DNA of 9,054 nt from Desulfovibrionales bacterium (GCA_012727515.1 JAAYGZ010000415.1:1-9054), one strand, 5' to 3'; positions 1 through 8,300 are shown, numbered from the stretch's first letter. Numbers and translations: made by a program. Notes: a model not told the origin generated them from the sequence alone.

Positions 1-648
1 GTTCAGGGCCACCACGGATCATTACTGGTGGCAGAAATCGGAGCTGTCCCGGTGCTTGTTTTTGCCGGGCGCTGCCATCTCTATGAAGGCTACCTGGCCC
101 AGGAAATTACCTTTCCGCTCCGCTGTGCCTATATGCTGGGCGTACGCACAGTGATACTGACCAATGCTGCCGGAGCGCTCAACCCGCTCATGAATGCTGG
201 CTCGCTTATGGTGCTGACTGATCATATCAATATGCAGGGCGCAAACCCGTTAACCGGCCCTCATGATCCGGCCTGGGGCGCTCGATTTCCTGATATGTCC
301 CAGGTATATTGCCCGGTGTTACGCGCCAAAGTCCATGCTGCGGCCACACAACATGGGGTGCGCCTGGAAAACGGGGTCTATGTGGGCATTGCAGGGCCAA
401 GCCTGGAAACCCCGGCAGAAACCCGCATGTATCGCGCTTTAGGCGCTGACGCCATTGGCATGTCCACAGTGGCAGAGGCGATTGTGGCCCACCAAATGGG
501 TATGCGCATTTTAGGAATTTCCTGTCTGACCAACAAAAACATGCCTGATTGTATGGACCAGACCACGTTTGATGAAATTTTATCCAATGCCAGACGCGCC
601 AGCGCAGACCTTGGTCTGGTGTTGACATCACTTCTACCAACCTTGTGA
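1..648 (+). CDS. Purine nucleoside phosphorylase, trimeric (PNP/MTAP) type, 5' end missing
   Basis: This enzyme cleaves purine (deoxy)ribonucleosides with phosphate to give the free base and (deoxy)ribose-1-phosphate, in cytoplasmic purine salvage. The frame is open from the first base, so the gene starts outside the window; 215 residues are visible and about 60 are probably missing compared with the usual 270-290. Family landmarks in visible numbering are GHHG at 3-6 (matching the human phosphate-site GHAG), GRCHLYEGY at 23-31, TNAAGALNP (matching human TNAAGGLNP), GPSLET with the base-contacting Glu at 136, GMST with Met at 154, and LTNK with Asn at 178. Asn at that last position, rather than Asp, is the pattern of 6-oxopurine-specific PNP (inosine, guanosine) rather than methylthioadenosine phosphorylase; that specificity is inferred. 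The stop is TGA at 646-648, 7 bases before the next gene, which suggests co-transcription. Confidence 0.93.
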   Translation, partial: VQGHHGSLLVAEIGAVPVLVFAGRCHLYEGYLAQEITFPLRCAYMLGVRTVILTNAAGALNPLMNAGSLMVLTDHINMQGANPLTGPHDPAWGARFPDMSQVYCPVLRAKVHAAATQHGVRLENGVYVGIAGPSLETPAETRMYRALGADAIGMSTVAEAIVAHQMGMRILGISCLTNKNMPDCMDQTTFDEILSNARRASADLGLVLTSLLPTL

Positions 649-655
649 GGCCGTT

Positions 656-2293
656 ATGCACGACTTAGAACATATATTAGCGGAAATTAAAGATAATATT
701 GCTAAAAAAGACGCCATCAAAGCGCGCCTGGTCCTTGATTACCTGCCCCAGGCCAGTGTGCCGGCGCGCATCCAGGCCATAGCAGCCTTTCATGCTGCGC
801 CAGCAGACTTTGCCGTGCCATTGCTGGCCCGGTACATGACAGAACACCCGGACTGTGCTGAAACCCTGGCCCAGGCCAGGGAAGTGCTGGCAGTAAAAAT
901 CCTGGCCATGCCAGCCCTGGTCAGCCAGGCCCTGCACAACGCGAACACTCCTTTTCGCGGAATATATATCGCCATGGCCGGAGAACTCAAACTTGAGGCC
1001 ATTGTTCCGGACCTTATTGAAGCAATACTGGCCACCACAGATGTTGAAGAAATTCGCCAGCTCATTGATGTACTGGGAGAAATCGGCGACCCTGAAGCCA
1101 CCAACACGTTAAGCGACTTCCTGTATTCAGGAAACCGCACCTTGACCATTGCGGCCATCCGCGCTCTGGGCAAAATGGGCACCCCGACTGCCATGCTTCG
1201 TCTGGCAGAACGCATGGGCTCAGACAATCAGCTTGATGCCCTGATCTTAAACATTTTTTCCCAGGTTCAGGATGCTGTTGCCCTGGATAAACTCAATGAA
1301 TCCATGCGCTCCCATTATGCACATCTGCGCACCCATGCTAAAAAAGTGCTGGTGAATATCGGGGCCAAGGCCGTGCCCGTGCTGACCCAGAACCTGCTTT
1401 TTGATGATCCGGACCTGCAAATTCATACCTTAAATGTCCTGGGTGATATTGGTGACGCAGCAGCCATTGGCCCTATCCGCAAGCTCCTGCACACCCAGCC
1501 CCGCAATGCCAATGTTCGTTTTGCAGCGTATGAGGCATTGGGACTTCTGCCCCTGGAAAAAGGAGCATACGTGCTGACCCAGGGCTTAAGCGATCCGGTT
1601 GAGCATGTGTGTATTGCAGCGGCCAAGGCCATTGATGCCAATTTTAACGAAATTCTGGCCGGAGGCATTAAGAACCTGGCCCATGAACGCGATGAAGACG
1701 CGCACCGGATCATCAAAACCGTGATCAATGCCCAAGCCAAACATATTTTTATGAGCCTTGTCTTTGATCCACCCTATCAGGACATTGCCCTGCTGTACCT
1801 GGACAAAGCGCATCAGGATATACGCGACTTTTTCTATGCAGCACTCAAGGAAAAAGGCCATACAGAACTGGCTCTGCGCTTGCTTGCCCCGCAGGAAAAA
1901 GCAGCCCAGGAAACAAAACCGCAGCGCCGAAAAATTTGTGCAGTGGATGATTCGCGAATGATACTAAATATCTACAAATCCACGTTGCACGAACTTGGCT
2001 ACGAGCCCGTGCTTTTTGAATTTCCGGCCAGTGCCCTGGAATGGCTGCACACAGAAAAGCCAGAAATTGTGCTCACAGATTTGAACATGCCCGACATAAC
2101 TGGCATTGAGCTGACACGTGGTATTCGCAAGCTATATAGCAAAGAGCAGCTTCCGGTCATTATGATTACCACGCAAAATGAAAAAAATGACAATCAGGCT
2201 GCCTTTGAGGCCGGCGTGACTGACATTATGCACAAACCCTTTACTGCTGACACCCTGCGGGTGATGATCAACAGGCACATAGCTGCCAGCTGA
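656..2293 (+). CDS. HEAT-repeat protein with C-terminal response-regulator receiver domain
   Basis: The 545-residue protein has two parts. Residues about 1-410 are alpha-helical repeats of HEAT type, with recurring signatures such as LGEIGDPEATNTL (140-152), LGKMGTPTAMLRL (171-183), LVNIGAKAVPVL (232-243) and LGDIGDAAAIGPI (262-274). A short charged linker (about 411-425, rich in Lys, Gln and Glu) leads to a CheY-like receiver at about 426-545. The receiver keeps all key residues: acidic pair Asp431-Asp432, phospho-acceptor Asp475 in LTDLNMP, Thr505 and Lys527 in HKPF. It should therefore accept phosphate from a histidine kinase. No DNA-binding or enzymatic output domain follows, so signalling probably acts through the HEAT scaffold by protein contact; this is inference. 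There is no signal peptide or membrane segment, so it should be cytoplasmic. The ATG at 656 has a GTGAGG ribosome site (645-650) that overlaps the stop of the purine phosphorylase gene. No cognate kinase is visible. Domain assignment is firm; the cellular role is unknown. Confidence 0.9.
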   Translation: MHDLEHILAEIKDNIAKKDAIKARLVLDYLPQASVPARIQAIAAFHAAPADFAVPLLARYMTEHPDCAETLAQAREVLAVKILAMPALVSQALHNANTPFRGIYIAMAGELKLEAIVPDLIEAILATTDVEEIRQLIDVLGEIGDPEATNTLSDFLYSGNRTLTIAAIRALGKMGTPTAMLRLAERMGSDNQLDALILNIFSQVQDAVALDKLNESMRSHYAHLRTHAKKVLVNIGAKAVPVLTQNLLFDDPDLQIHTLNVLGDIGDAAAIGPIRKLLHTQPRNANVRFAAYEALGLLPLEKGAYVLTQGLSDPVEHVCIAAAKAIDANFNEILAGGIKNLAHERDEDAHRIIKTVINAQAKHIFMSLVFDPPYQDIALLYLDKAHQDIRDFFYAALKEKGHTELALRLLAPQEKAAQETKPQRRKICAVDDSRMILNIYKSTLHELGYEPVLFEFPASALEWLHTEKPEIVLTDLNMPDITGIELTRGIRKLYSKEQLPVIMITTQNEKNDNQAAFEAGVTDIMHKPFTADTLRVMINRHIAAS

Positions 2294-2300
2294 TAGACGC

Positions 2301-2329
2301 AAAAAAGCCCGCTTTGTGCGGGCTTTTTT
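2301..2329. terminator. Bidirectional intrinsic terminator between convergent genes
   Basis: A perfect 12-base inverted repeat (2301-2312 with 2318-2329) encloses a 5-base TTTGT loop. The core is GCCCGC/GCGGGC, with six A before it and six T after it, so either strand gives a GC stem followed by a U tract. It starts 8 bases after the stop of the HEAT-receiver gene and lies 20 bases beyond the stop of the convergent Hsp20 gene, which is the right place to end both transcripts. Confidence 0.93.
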
Positions 2330-2349
2330 ACGTTGTTATTTGTCCTGGC

Positions 2350-2718
2350 CTATCCTGGCTGGATTTCAATCCGGCGCGGGCTGAAACGAGCCGCCTTGGG
2401 CAAATAGAGTTCCAGAAGTCCTTTGTTCATTGTGGCCCGGATGCCATCGCGGTCCACGCCATCAGAGATGGTAAAGGTGCGCACATATTCACCATCACCA
2501 AATTCCACATGCAGGGCCTTGGCCTTGTCCATGCGCGGATACACGGCCTTGCCGCACACTTCGAGTTCGTTCTCGCGCAGATCAATGGACAGATTGTCCT
2601 TGCTCACTCCAGGCATATCCACAAAAATATAAAACCCGTCTTCCCGCTCCAGAACATCCGTATTGGGCCGAAAACGAAGCAGGGCCGGGGCAGATTTTTT
2701 TTCAAGTTCCTGTGTCAT
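2350..2718 (-). CDS. Small heat shock protein (Hsp20/alpha-crystallin family), downstream paralogue
   Basis: This is a 122-residue ATP-independent holdase chaperone that would bind unfolding proteins in the cytoplasm and keep them refoldable. After a short charged N-terminal arm (MTQELEKK), an alpha-crystallin domain spans about residues 17-110, with GFYIFVDMPGVSKDNL at 28-43 and the hallmark GLLELYLPK at 100-108. The tail carries the I-x-I oligomerisation motif as Ile117-Glu-Ile119 (RRIEIQPG at the end). An in-frame ATG ten codons upstream exists, but it lies inside the end of the preceding gene and has no good ribosome site. The chosen ATG at 2718 has AAGGGGGAG just upstream. The N-terminal arm is very short for the family, which may limit large oligomer formation alone. 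It is in tandem with another Hsp20 gene and ends near a bidirectional terminator. Confidence 0.93.
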   Translation of the reverse strand: MTQELEKKSAPALLRFRPNTDVLEREDGFYIFVDMPGVSKDNLSIDLRENELEVCGKAVYPRMDKAKALHVEFGDGEYVRTFTISDGVDRDGIRATMNKGLLELYLPKAARFSPRRIEIQPG

Positions 2719-2720
2719 GG

Positions 2721-2729
2721 CTCCCCCTT
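2721..2729 (-). promoter_or_regulatory. Ribosome binding site deciding the start of the downstream Hsp20 gene
   Basis: On the - strand the sequence AAGGGGGAG ends two bases before the ATG at 2718-2716 and overlaps the TAA stop of the upstream Hsp20 gene (2731-2729). This favours the shorter 122-residue protein and suggests translational coupling of the two chaperone genes. Confidence 0.7.
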
Positions 2730-3142
2730 TATTGTGCATCAATGGCAATGGTTACGTGACGGCTTTCCTTGGATTTAGGCAGAATAACTGTCAGCACCCC
2801 GTCTTTCATGGATGCCTGGACAGCCTCACTGCGCACGGGAATGTTTAAGTTGACAATGCGCTGGAAATTACCTGTTGGCCGCTCCTGACGATAATAATTG
2901 CCGACCTCGCTCTTTTTTGTTCCTTTAATAATAAGGCTTTTTTCATTGAGCGTCAGTTCTATATCCCCGCTGTCCATGCCTGGAATTTCAGACATAACAA
3001 TCAGGTTGTCGTCATCCTCACTGATATTGACCGGAGGATAGGACACACGGCGCTGACTGAGCAGACTGGGTTTCCAGAACTCTTCAAAAAAATTGTCCAG
3101 GGAACGCGGCAAGTCATAATATGAGCTGAAATCAATAACCAT
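2729..3142 (-). CDS. Small heat shock protein (Hsp20/alpha-crystallin family), upstream paralogue
   Basis: This 137-residue cytoplasmic holdase chaperone is the first gene of the Hsp20 pair. An N-terminal arm with aromatic residues (FSSYYDLPRSLDNFFEEFW, 5-23) is typical of the variable substrate-binding region. The alpha-crystallin domain follows at about 36-124, with LIVMSEIPGMDSGDIEL at 47-63 and the signature DGVLTVILPK at 114-123. The C-terminal I-x-I motif is Ile132-Ala-Ile134. The region NYYRQERPTGNFQRIVNLN (82-100) is the usual segment before the dimerisation strand. The ATG at 3142 has a strong AGGAGGT ribosome site 8 bases upstream. The paralogue 10 bases downstream is clearly diverged in sequence, so the pair is not a recent duplication and could form mixed oligomers. 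Confidence 0.95.
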   Translation of the reverse strand: MVIDFSSYYDLPRSLDNFFEEFWKPSLLSQRRVSYPPVNISEDDDNLIVMSEIPGMDSGDIELTLNEKSLIIKGTKKSEVGNYYRQERPTGNFQRIVNLNIPVRSEAVQASMKDGVLTVILPKSKESRHVTIAIDAQ

Positions 3143-3150
3143 AATGCAAT

Positions 3151-3157
3151 ACCTCCT
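3151..3157 (-). promoter_or_regulatory. Strong Shine-Dalgarno site of the upstream Hsp20 gene
   Basis: AGGAGGT on the - strand lies 8 bases before the ATG at 3142. It is one of the best ribosome sites in the window and fixes the start of this chaperone. Confidence 0.75.
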
Positions 3158-3173
3158 GCTTGGTGTAGTTTTT

Positions 3174-3201
3174 CAGATAAACATTATGATTTGATCGTCA
3201 A
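3174..3201 (-). promoter_or_regulatory. Candidate sigma-70-like promoter for the Hsp20 pair
   Basis: Reading the - strand, TTGACG (3201-3196) is followed after 16 bases by TATCTG (3179-3174). The -35 box matches consensus at five of six positions; the -10 box is weak. It sits in the 99-base gap between the metal transporter and the chaperone genes, about 30 bases before the start codon. I do not see a CIRCE inverted repeat, nor a sigma-32 -10 box of the CCCCAT type. Identification is by eye only. Confidence 0.4.
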
Positions 3202-3241
3202 GACATCTACCAGGCAGGCGAGTCCAAGAAAGAGCAGGGTG

Positions 3242-4147
3242 TCAGCGCATGAGCAGCAGGCTTAAAGCCATCATGGCCATGCCCCCGATCAGGCCAAACA
3301 GGCTGTCGTGCCCCTGACCATAGGCCCGGCTGGTGGGCAGTAATTCATCGAGGCTGATATAGACCATGATCCCAGCCACTCCGCCAAATAAAATACCCAT
3401 GAGCTGGGGCGGTAAAACACCGTCCGGGCCACCAGCAAAAACAAGCAGCCCAAGATAGGCAATACCCGCGCCCACAGGTTCGGCCAGCCCGCTTAAAAAG
3501 GAATAGATAAAGGCTTTGCGGCGCTGGCCCGTGGCATAATAAATAGGCACAGAAACGCTGATACCTTCCGGGATATTGTGCAGGGCAATGGCCACGGCAA
3601 TGGCTATGCCCAGGCTGGGATCTTCCAGGGCGGCAAGAAACGTGGCCAATCCTTCGGGAAAATTATGAATACCAATGGCCAGGGCCGTAAATAAGCCCAT
3701 GCGCATGAGCTTGGCATTTTGTTTGTTTGTAAAATCCACGGACGGAGGCTCGCCAAGCGCAGCCGCGCCCATACACTGATTCCAGACTGAGTCTGTGGCT
3801 CCTGACCCGTGCAGCATATCAGTTTGCGCTTCATCAGGCACTTCATGCGGATTGGCTTCTTCAGGAATCAGGTTATCGATCAGGCCAATGAGCAGCATTC
3901 CGCCAAAAAACGCGCCTGCATTGACCCAGTATCCCAGGGGATCGCCATAACAATGCACCAGCGCCACCTGACCCTTGAACAGGATCTCCACAAAAGAAAC
4001 ATACAGCATAACCCCTGCGGAAAATCCCGTTGCCACAGATAAAAAACGATAATTGGTTCGCTTGGCAGCAAAGGCAATAATGCTGCCAATACCTGTTGCC
4101 AGTCCTGCCAAGGCGGTTATTCCCAGGGCAAACCATGCCGCACTCAT
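3242..4147 (-). CDS. zupT: ZIP-family divalent metal transporter, ZupT-like
   Basis: This inner-membrane carrier imports zinc and probably other divalent metals (iron, manganese) into the cytoplasm. The 301-residue protein is mostly hydrophobic, with about eight predicted membrane segments. It has the two ZIP metal-site signatures: HNFPEG at 161-166 and HNIPEG at 190-195, 29 residues apart as in E. coli ZupT. GLAEP at 220-224 and [11 protein letters not shown] at 261-271 are further family features. It is about 40 residues longer than E. coli ZupT (257), mostly because of an acidic/polar cytoplasmic loop at about 96-147 that is not histidine-rich. The reading frame is open well upstream into the glycosyltransferase gene, but the ATG at 4147 has an excellent AGGAGGAAG ribosome site and begins directly with the first membrane helix. 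It follows the glycosyltransferase gene by 52 bases on the same strand. Metal preference cannot be read from sequence. Confidence 0.92.
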   Translation of the reverse strand: MSAAWFALGITALAGLATGIGSIIAFAAKRTNYRFLSVATGFSAGVMLYVSFVEILFKGQVALVHCYGDPLGYWVNAGAFFGGMLLIGLIDNLIPEEANPHEVPDEAQTDMLHGSGATDSVWNQCMGAAALGEPPSVDFTNKQNAKLMRMGLFTALAIGIHNFPEGLATFLAALEDPSLGIAIAVAIALHNIPEGISVSVPIYYATGQRRKAFIYSFLSGLAEPVGAGIAYLGLLVFAGGPDGVLPPQLMGILFGGVAGIMVYISLDELLPTSRAYGQGHDSLFGLIGGMAMMALSLLLMR

Positions 4148-4153
4148 TGTTAT

Positions 4154-4162
4154 CTTCCTCCT
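4154..4162 (-). promoter_or_regulatory. Ribosome binding site deciding the ZIP transporter start
   Basis: AGGAGGAAG on the - strand lies 6 bases before the ATG at 4147-4145. It rules in the 301-residue form over the much longer open frame, which would overlap the neighbouring glycosyltransferase gene by over 300 bases. Confidence 0.75.
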
Positions 4163-4199
4163 GTTCAGGACACCAAAGATTCTGGTCTGACCTTGACTC

Positions 4200-5216
4200 T
4201 TAGCCCCGAGTTCGCACCCAGATTTCCATGTCTCGCAACACTGCGTCATGGATAATACGCGCAATGCGTTGGGCTGAAAAGCGTTTACTAATGGCCCTGG
4301 CTCGTTGACACAGCTCGCTATCCGGTCCCCTGCGCACCAGACGCAGCATCTCACGAACCAGATGTTCTTCATCTGCCTCTGCCCACAGCATGTCTGGCTG
4401 ATAATGAGGCAGCATGGCCGACATTTTTGTGCCCACCGGAGTGAGCTGATAGCGCAGCGGAACAGAATTACGCAGGTCCATAAATTCCATATTACCAGAC
4501 CAGCCTGTGCCAAGCACTGTAACCCCGTGACTCATGGCCTCGCTTAAGCCCAGCCCCCAGGCCTCGCCCCGGTGCGGACTGACATAGCCCAGGGCCAAAC
4601 GATGCAGGGCCGCCAAGCGGCCATCAGAAAGAGTGTCTGTGATACTCAGCACACTGGCCGTGTGAATGGGCAGGGATTGGCGATACTGTTTAAGCACCAG
4701 CAGAATTTCGCGCCCACTGTGCAGCCGGACCCGGCTAAAAGCGCGTAACAACAGATCAAGATTTTTGCGTGGATTCAGGCCATCCACAATACAGAAAAAA
4801 TACGGAACATCCGGGGGGATGTGTTCACGCACCCAGCCCAGGTCATCGTCTTCCGGCTCGGTTGGTTCGACAATATGCGGCACCACAGTCACATTGTTGT
4901 GGCCCTGGATCAGGGCTGCGGCTGAAAAATGAGACGCTGTCCACACAGCATGAACCATCTTCAGCCCTGGCTGATACACAAGAGGGAGCCTCTTTGTTTC
5001 CCAGACAGCAAAGCCAATGGTTGGTTTATGATGCAGCAGGGGATGGGTTTTAAAGATAAGGGGCCAGAAAATCGGGTCTTCATGCACAACAGCCACATCT
5101 GCCTGATCCAGACTGTCCACAACCTGAAAACCAGCCAGGTCCAGACAACAGCGATAGGCCTGCCCGGCCCGTCTATGCCCAAGCCAGTCTGAAAGATACC
5201 ACCACACCCGGATCAT
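4200..5216 (-). CDS. Glycosyltransferase, GT-B fold, GT4-like (group 1)
   Basis: This is predicted to transfer a sugar from a nucleotide-sugar donor to an unknown acceptor, probably on the cytoplasmic side of the membrane in surface glycan synthesis. The 338-residue protein has a GT-B layout. The N-terminal acceptor half includes the Gly/Arg-rich GHRRAGQAY (13-21) and the bridging segment [14 protein letters not shown] (91-104) ending in VVPHIVEP (111-118). The C-terminal donor half has the [15 protein letters not shown] segment (146-160, Arg150/Lys151 in the usual donor-phosphate position), then the E-x7-E motif with Glu218 and Glu226 in [13 protein letters not shown], then TGWSGN (237-242). 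There is no signal peptide or clear membrane segment. An in-frame TGA lies one codon before the ATG at 5216, so the protein cannot begin further upstream. The ribosome site is poor. No other glycan genes are present, so donor and acceptor are unknown. Confidence 0.88.
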   Translation of the reverse strand: MIRVWWYLSDWLGHRRAGQAYRCCLDLAGFQVVDSLDQADVAVVHEDPIFWPLIFKTHPLLHHKPTIGFAVWETKRLPLVYQPGLKMVHAVWTASHFSAAALIQGHNNVTVVPHIVEPTEPEDDDLGWVREHIPPDVPYFFCIVDGLNPRKNLDLLLRAFSRVRLHSGREILLVLKQYRQSLPIHTASVLSITDTLSDGRLAALHRLALGYVSPHRGEAWGLGLSEAMSHGVTVLGTGWSGNMEFMDLRNSVPLRYQLTPVGTKMSAMLPHYQPDMLWAEADEEHLVREMLRLVRRGPDSELCQRARAISKRFSAQRIARIIHDAVLRDMEIWVRTRG

Positions 5217-5314
5217 GGCTCAGCCCCAATGTGGGGCACAGATGAACCGTGCAGCACGCTCATGCCCGTAGTTGCTTGCATCTGTTTCCAGCAGAACATG
5301 CGCGTATTTTCCAT
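5213..5314 (-). CDS. Possible 33-codon leader/coupling ORF before the glycosyltransferase
   Basis: An ATG at 5314 opens a 33-residue frame (MENTRMFCWKQMQ...) that ends in TGA overlapping the glycosyltransferase ATG as ATGA. It fills most of the 112-base gap after the pump gene and would carry ribosomes to a start with a poor ribosome site. There is no convincing ribosome site of its own, the peptide resembles nothing I know, and the same frame is open upstream inside the pump gene, so it may be chance. Confidence 0.2.
   Translation of the reverse strand: MENTRMFCWKQMQATTGMSVLHGSSVPHIGAEP
5223..5237 (-). promoter_or_regulatory. Small hairpin covering the glycosyltransferase ribosome-site region
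   Basis: A 6-base inverted repeat GCCCCA/TGGGGC with a 3-base loop lies 7 bases upstream of the glycosyltransferase ATG. On the - strand transcript, the GGGG that is the only Shine-Dalgarno-like stretch would be paired in its 3' arm. It lacks a T tract, so it is not a terminator. A role in translation control is speculation from position. Confidence 0.3.
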
Positions 5315-5328
5315 TCTCAGAACCGGGC

Positions 5329-8300
5329 CTATCCCATGGCAGGCTCCTCTGGCAGTCTGGCCAGGCCAGTGGCATCGCGCCCATGATCCCTGGCAATGAG
5401 CATATACAGAGAGGGAATAACCAGCAGCGTAAACAAAGTGCCCACGGCCATGCCTCCCACTAATACCAGACCAATGGAATTACGTGCAGCAGCCCCGGCT
5501 CCTGTGACCAGGGTCAGGGGAAAATGCCCGGCAATGGTTGCGCCGGTGGTCATTAAAATGGGCCGTAAACGAATGAGCGTGGCCTCGCGCACAGCCTCAA
5601 GTTTAGATCGCCCCTGAAGCTGAAGATGATTGGCAAATTCAACAATTAAAATACCATTTTTGGAAACCAGCCCCACCAGGGTCACCAGCCCGACCTGAGA
5701 ATAAATGTTCAGGGTGGTGGTCCAGCCGGCAGTCCAGAAAGACACACTGGGATCTGGCATTTTCAAAAAGGTAAAAATAAGAGCGCCAAAAAGGGCCAGG
5801 GGCACAGAACCGGCCAGAATAACAAAAGGATCACGAAAACTGTTAAACTGCGCAGCCAGCACTAAAAAAATGAGCAGGACTGCCAGAGCAAAAGCAGCGA
5901 CAAAAGCATTGCCCTCTGTGCGCAACTGCCTTGAATCTCCGGTATAATCAATAATATACCCTTTTGGCAGCAGGGTTTGTGCCTCATTTTCCAGAAACCG
6001 TAAGGCCTCGTCCAAGGGGCGAATAGCCACGCCGCTGATTTTAACGGCATTCAGTTGCTGAAAACGATTCAGAGAACGGGCCGTGGTTGAGTTTTTAATG
6101 GTTGCCACTGTGGATAACGGCACAAGCTGGCCACCCGGACCAGTAACATGAATCTGCGCCAACTGTTCCGGAGTCAGCCTGTCCATGCGTTGGACCTGCG
6201 GGATAACCTTGTAACTTCGCCCGGAAATATTGAAACGGTTCACAAATCCACCGCTCATCATCACTGCCAGATCAGCGCCAATATCAGTTATATCAAGCCC
6301 CATGTCTGCCACCCGGTCACGGTCAATGCTGACTTCTGACTGGGGCTGATCAATTTTCACATCAATCAGGGGCGGAAAGGCAAACATTCCGCTCTGCATG
6401 GCCTTAAGGCGCAATTGCTGGGCAAATTCCAGAATCTGATCCTGCTCCGCAGTGGATGCCAGCACAAATTCAACGGGAAAATCTCCCCCTCCGGGCAGGG
6501 CCGGAGGCGTGACCGGAAATATCTGAACCCCTGGAATAGCTGCAAGCCTGGCCTGAATTTCGGGCAGAACGTCAAACACGGTGCGCGTGCGCTGATCCCA
6601 GGGTTTAAGCACCAGCCCGGCAAAGCCGCTTGCCGGCATGGTGACCTGAAACGTAAAGGCGCTTTCCGGAGTATCCATCAATGCTTTGTTTGCTGCGGCA
6701 GCAAATACGCTGGTCTGGTCCAGGCTGGCATCTGCTGAAGCGTCTAAAATGCCGAAAATAACGCCTTCATCCTCTGATGGAGCCAGCTCTGTGGCAGACA
6801 TCATATACATGGGCACAGCAAGGGCAGTGATGACAATCCAGATCAGGTACACGGCAGGTCGTGAGGCCAGCGTGAGGTCCAGCACGCGGGCATACCCCTG
6901 GCGCAGGCGATGAAATGCACGGGTGCTGTATCCGGCCAGACCGCGATCCTGCATCCCTGGGCGCAGCAATGTGGCAGACATGACAGGCGATAATGTCAGG
7001 GCCACAATACCAGAAATCACCACTGCGCCAGCCAGGGTAAAGGCAAACTCCCGAAACAATGACCCTGTCAAACCGCCCTGGAGGCCAATGGGTACATACA
7101 CTGCGGCCAGGGTCGTGGTCATGGCAAGCAAAGGTCCGTTCAGTTCGCGTGCGCCAAGCAACGCAGCCTCTTGTGCGGTCTTGCCGTGGGCTAAGTGACG
7201 CTCCACATTTTCAACCACCACAATGGCATCATCAACCACCAGTCCCACAGAAAGAACAACTGCCAGCAGCGTGAGCAGATTTACCGTAAAGCCGAAAACC
7301 TGCATTAAAAACACAGCCCCGATAAGTGACAAAGGAATGGCCACAATGGGAATAATCACAGCCCGCAGCGAACCCATAAACAAAAAAATAATGAGCATCA
7401 CAATAATGAGTGTATCACCCAGGGTTTTGATGACCTCATGAATGGCGCTGTTGATATATTCTGTGGCATCATAGGCAATGTGCCCTTCCATGCCCACGGG
7501 CAATGCGGCCTGAATATCACTCATTTCCTGACGTACCAGACTGATGACATCAAGGGAGTTGGCTGTAGGCAGGGGCCAGATACCAATAAAAACAGCCGTC
7601 TGTCCGGTAAAATGCACGTCAGCGCTGTAGTCTTCCGCGCCCAGAGCAATATCAGCAATATCTCCCAGCCGGATAATGGCCCCGTCATCTTCGCGCACAG
7701 CCATGTTTTTAAATTCATCTGCAGAGTGCAGATCTGTATTGGCAACAAGATTGATCTGGATGAGCTGGCCCTTGGTCTGGCCCAGGGCCGAGAGATAATT
7801 ATTTCTGGCCAGGGCCTGATGCACTGCTGTGGGGCTGACATGAAGCGCGGCCATACGTTCAGGCTTGAGCCAGATACGCATGGCAAAGGTCCGTGCGCCC
7901 AGAATTTCTGCTTTTTGTATCCCTTGCAGAGCGGAAAGTCTGGGCTGAATCACCCGCATGAGATAATCTGTAATCTGGTTCTGTTCCAGATCAGCAGCAG
8001 TAAAGCTGAGATAGGCCGAGGCAAACTGGCTGTCTGCGGATTCCACATTGATGATGGGCAGTTCTGCTTCAGGCGGTAAGTCCCCGCGCACCTGATCAAC
8101 CTTGGCACTGATTTCGGACAGGGCTTTGAGCGGATCATAATTGAGCTTGAGCCGGACCTTGATCGTGGAAATATTTTGCGTACTGGCAGACTCCATGTAC
8201 TCAATGCCATCAGCCGCAGCTATGGCCCGCTCCAGAGGCGTGGTGATAAACCCGCGTACCAGTTCAGCGCTCGCGCCCACATAGGTGGTGGACACAGTGA

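Noticed and set aside
864..881. Inverted repeat CCCTGGC/GCCAGGG with a 4-base loop
   Set aside because: It lies inside the HEAT coding region, where Leu-Ala-Gln-Ala codons produce CTGGCC/CAGGCC words. There is no T tract and the protein frame is uninterrupted.
790..1227. 145-codon open frame on the - strand opposite the HEAT-receiver gene
   Set aside because: It is a compositional shadow of the Ala/Leu-rich HEAT repeats, with low-complexity Ser/Ala/Arg content and no family features.
2342..2359. Short direct repeat of TCCTGGC near the end of the Hsp20 gene
   Set aside because: Two copies of a 7-base word in a CTGG-rich sequence are expected by chance and suggest no function.
2314..2778. 154-codon + strand frame running from the terminator through the Hsp20 gene
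   Set aside because: It starts inside the terminator stem and runs antisense to a clear alpha-crystallin protein.
4160..4169. Palindrome CCTGTTCAGG overlapping the ZIP transporter ribosome site
   Set aside because: The arms are only 4-5 bases and there is no second copy in the window, so it is too weak to call an operator.
4148..4513. N-terminal extension of the ZIP transporter frame up to 423 residues
   Set aside because: The extension overlaps the glycosyltransferase gene in another frame, has no membrane-protein or family character, and the ATG at 4147 has a strong ribosome site.
7438..8079. 213-codon open frame on the + strand
   Set aside because: It lies wholly opposite the RND pump gene, whose conserved protein is unmistakable. 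The antisense frame has no recognisable domain or ribosome site.
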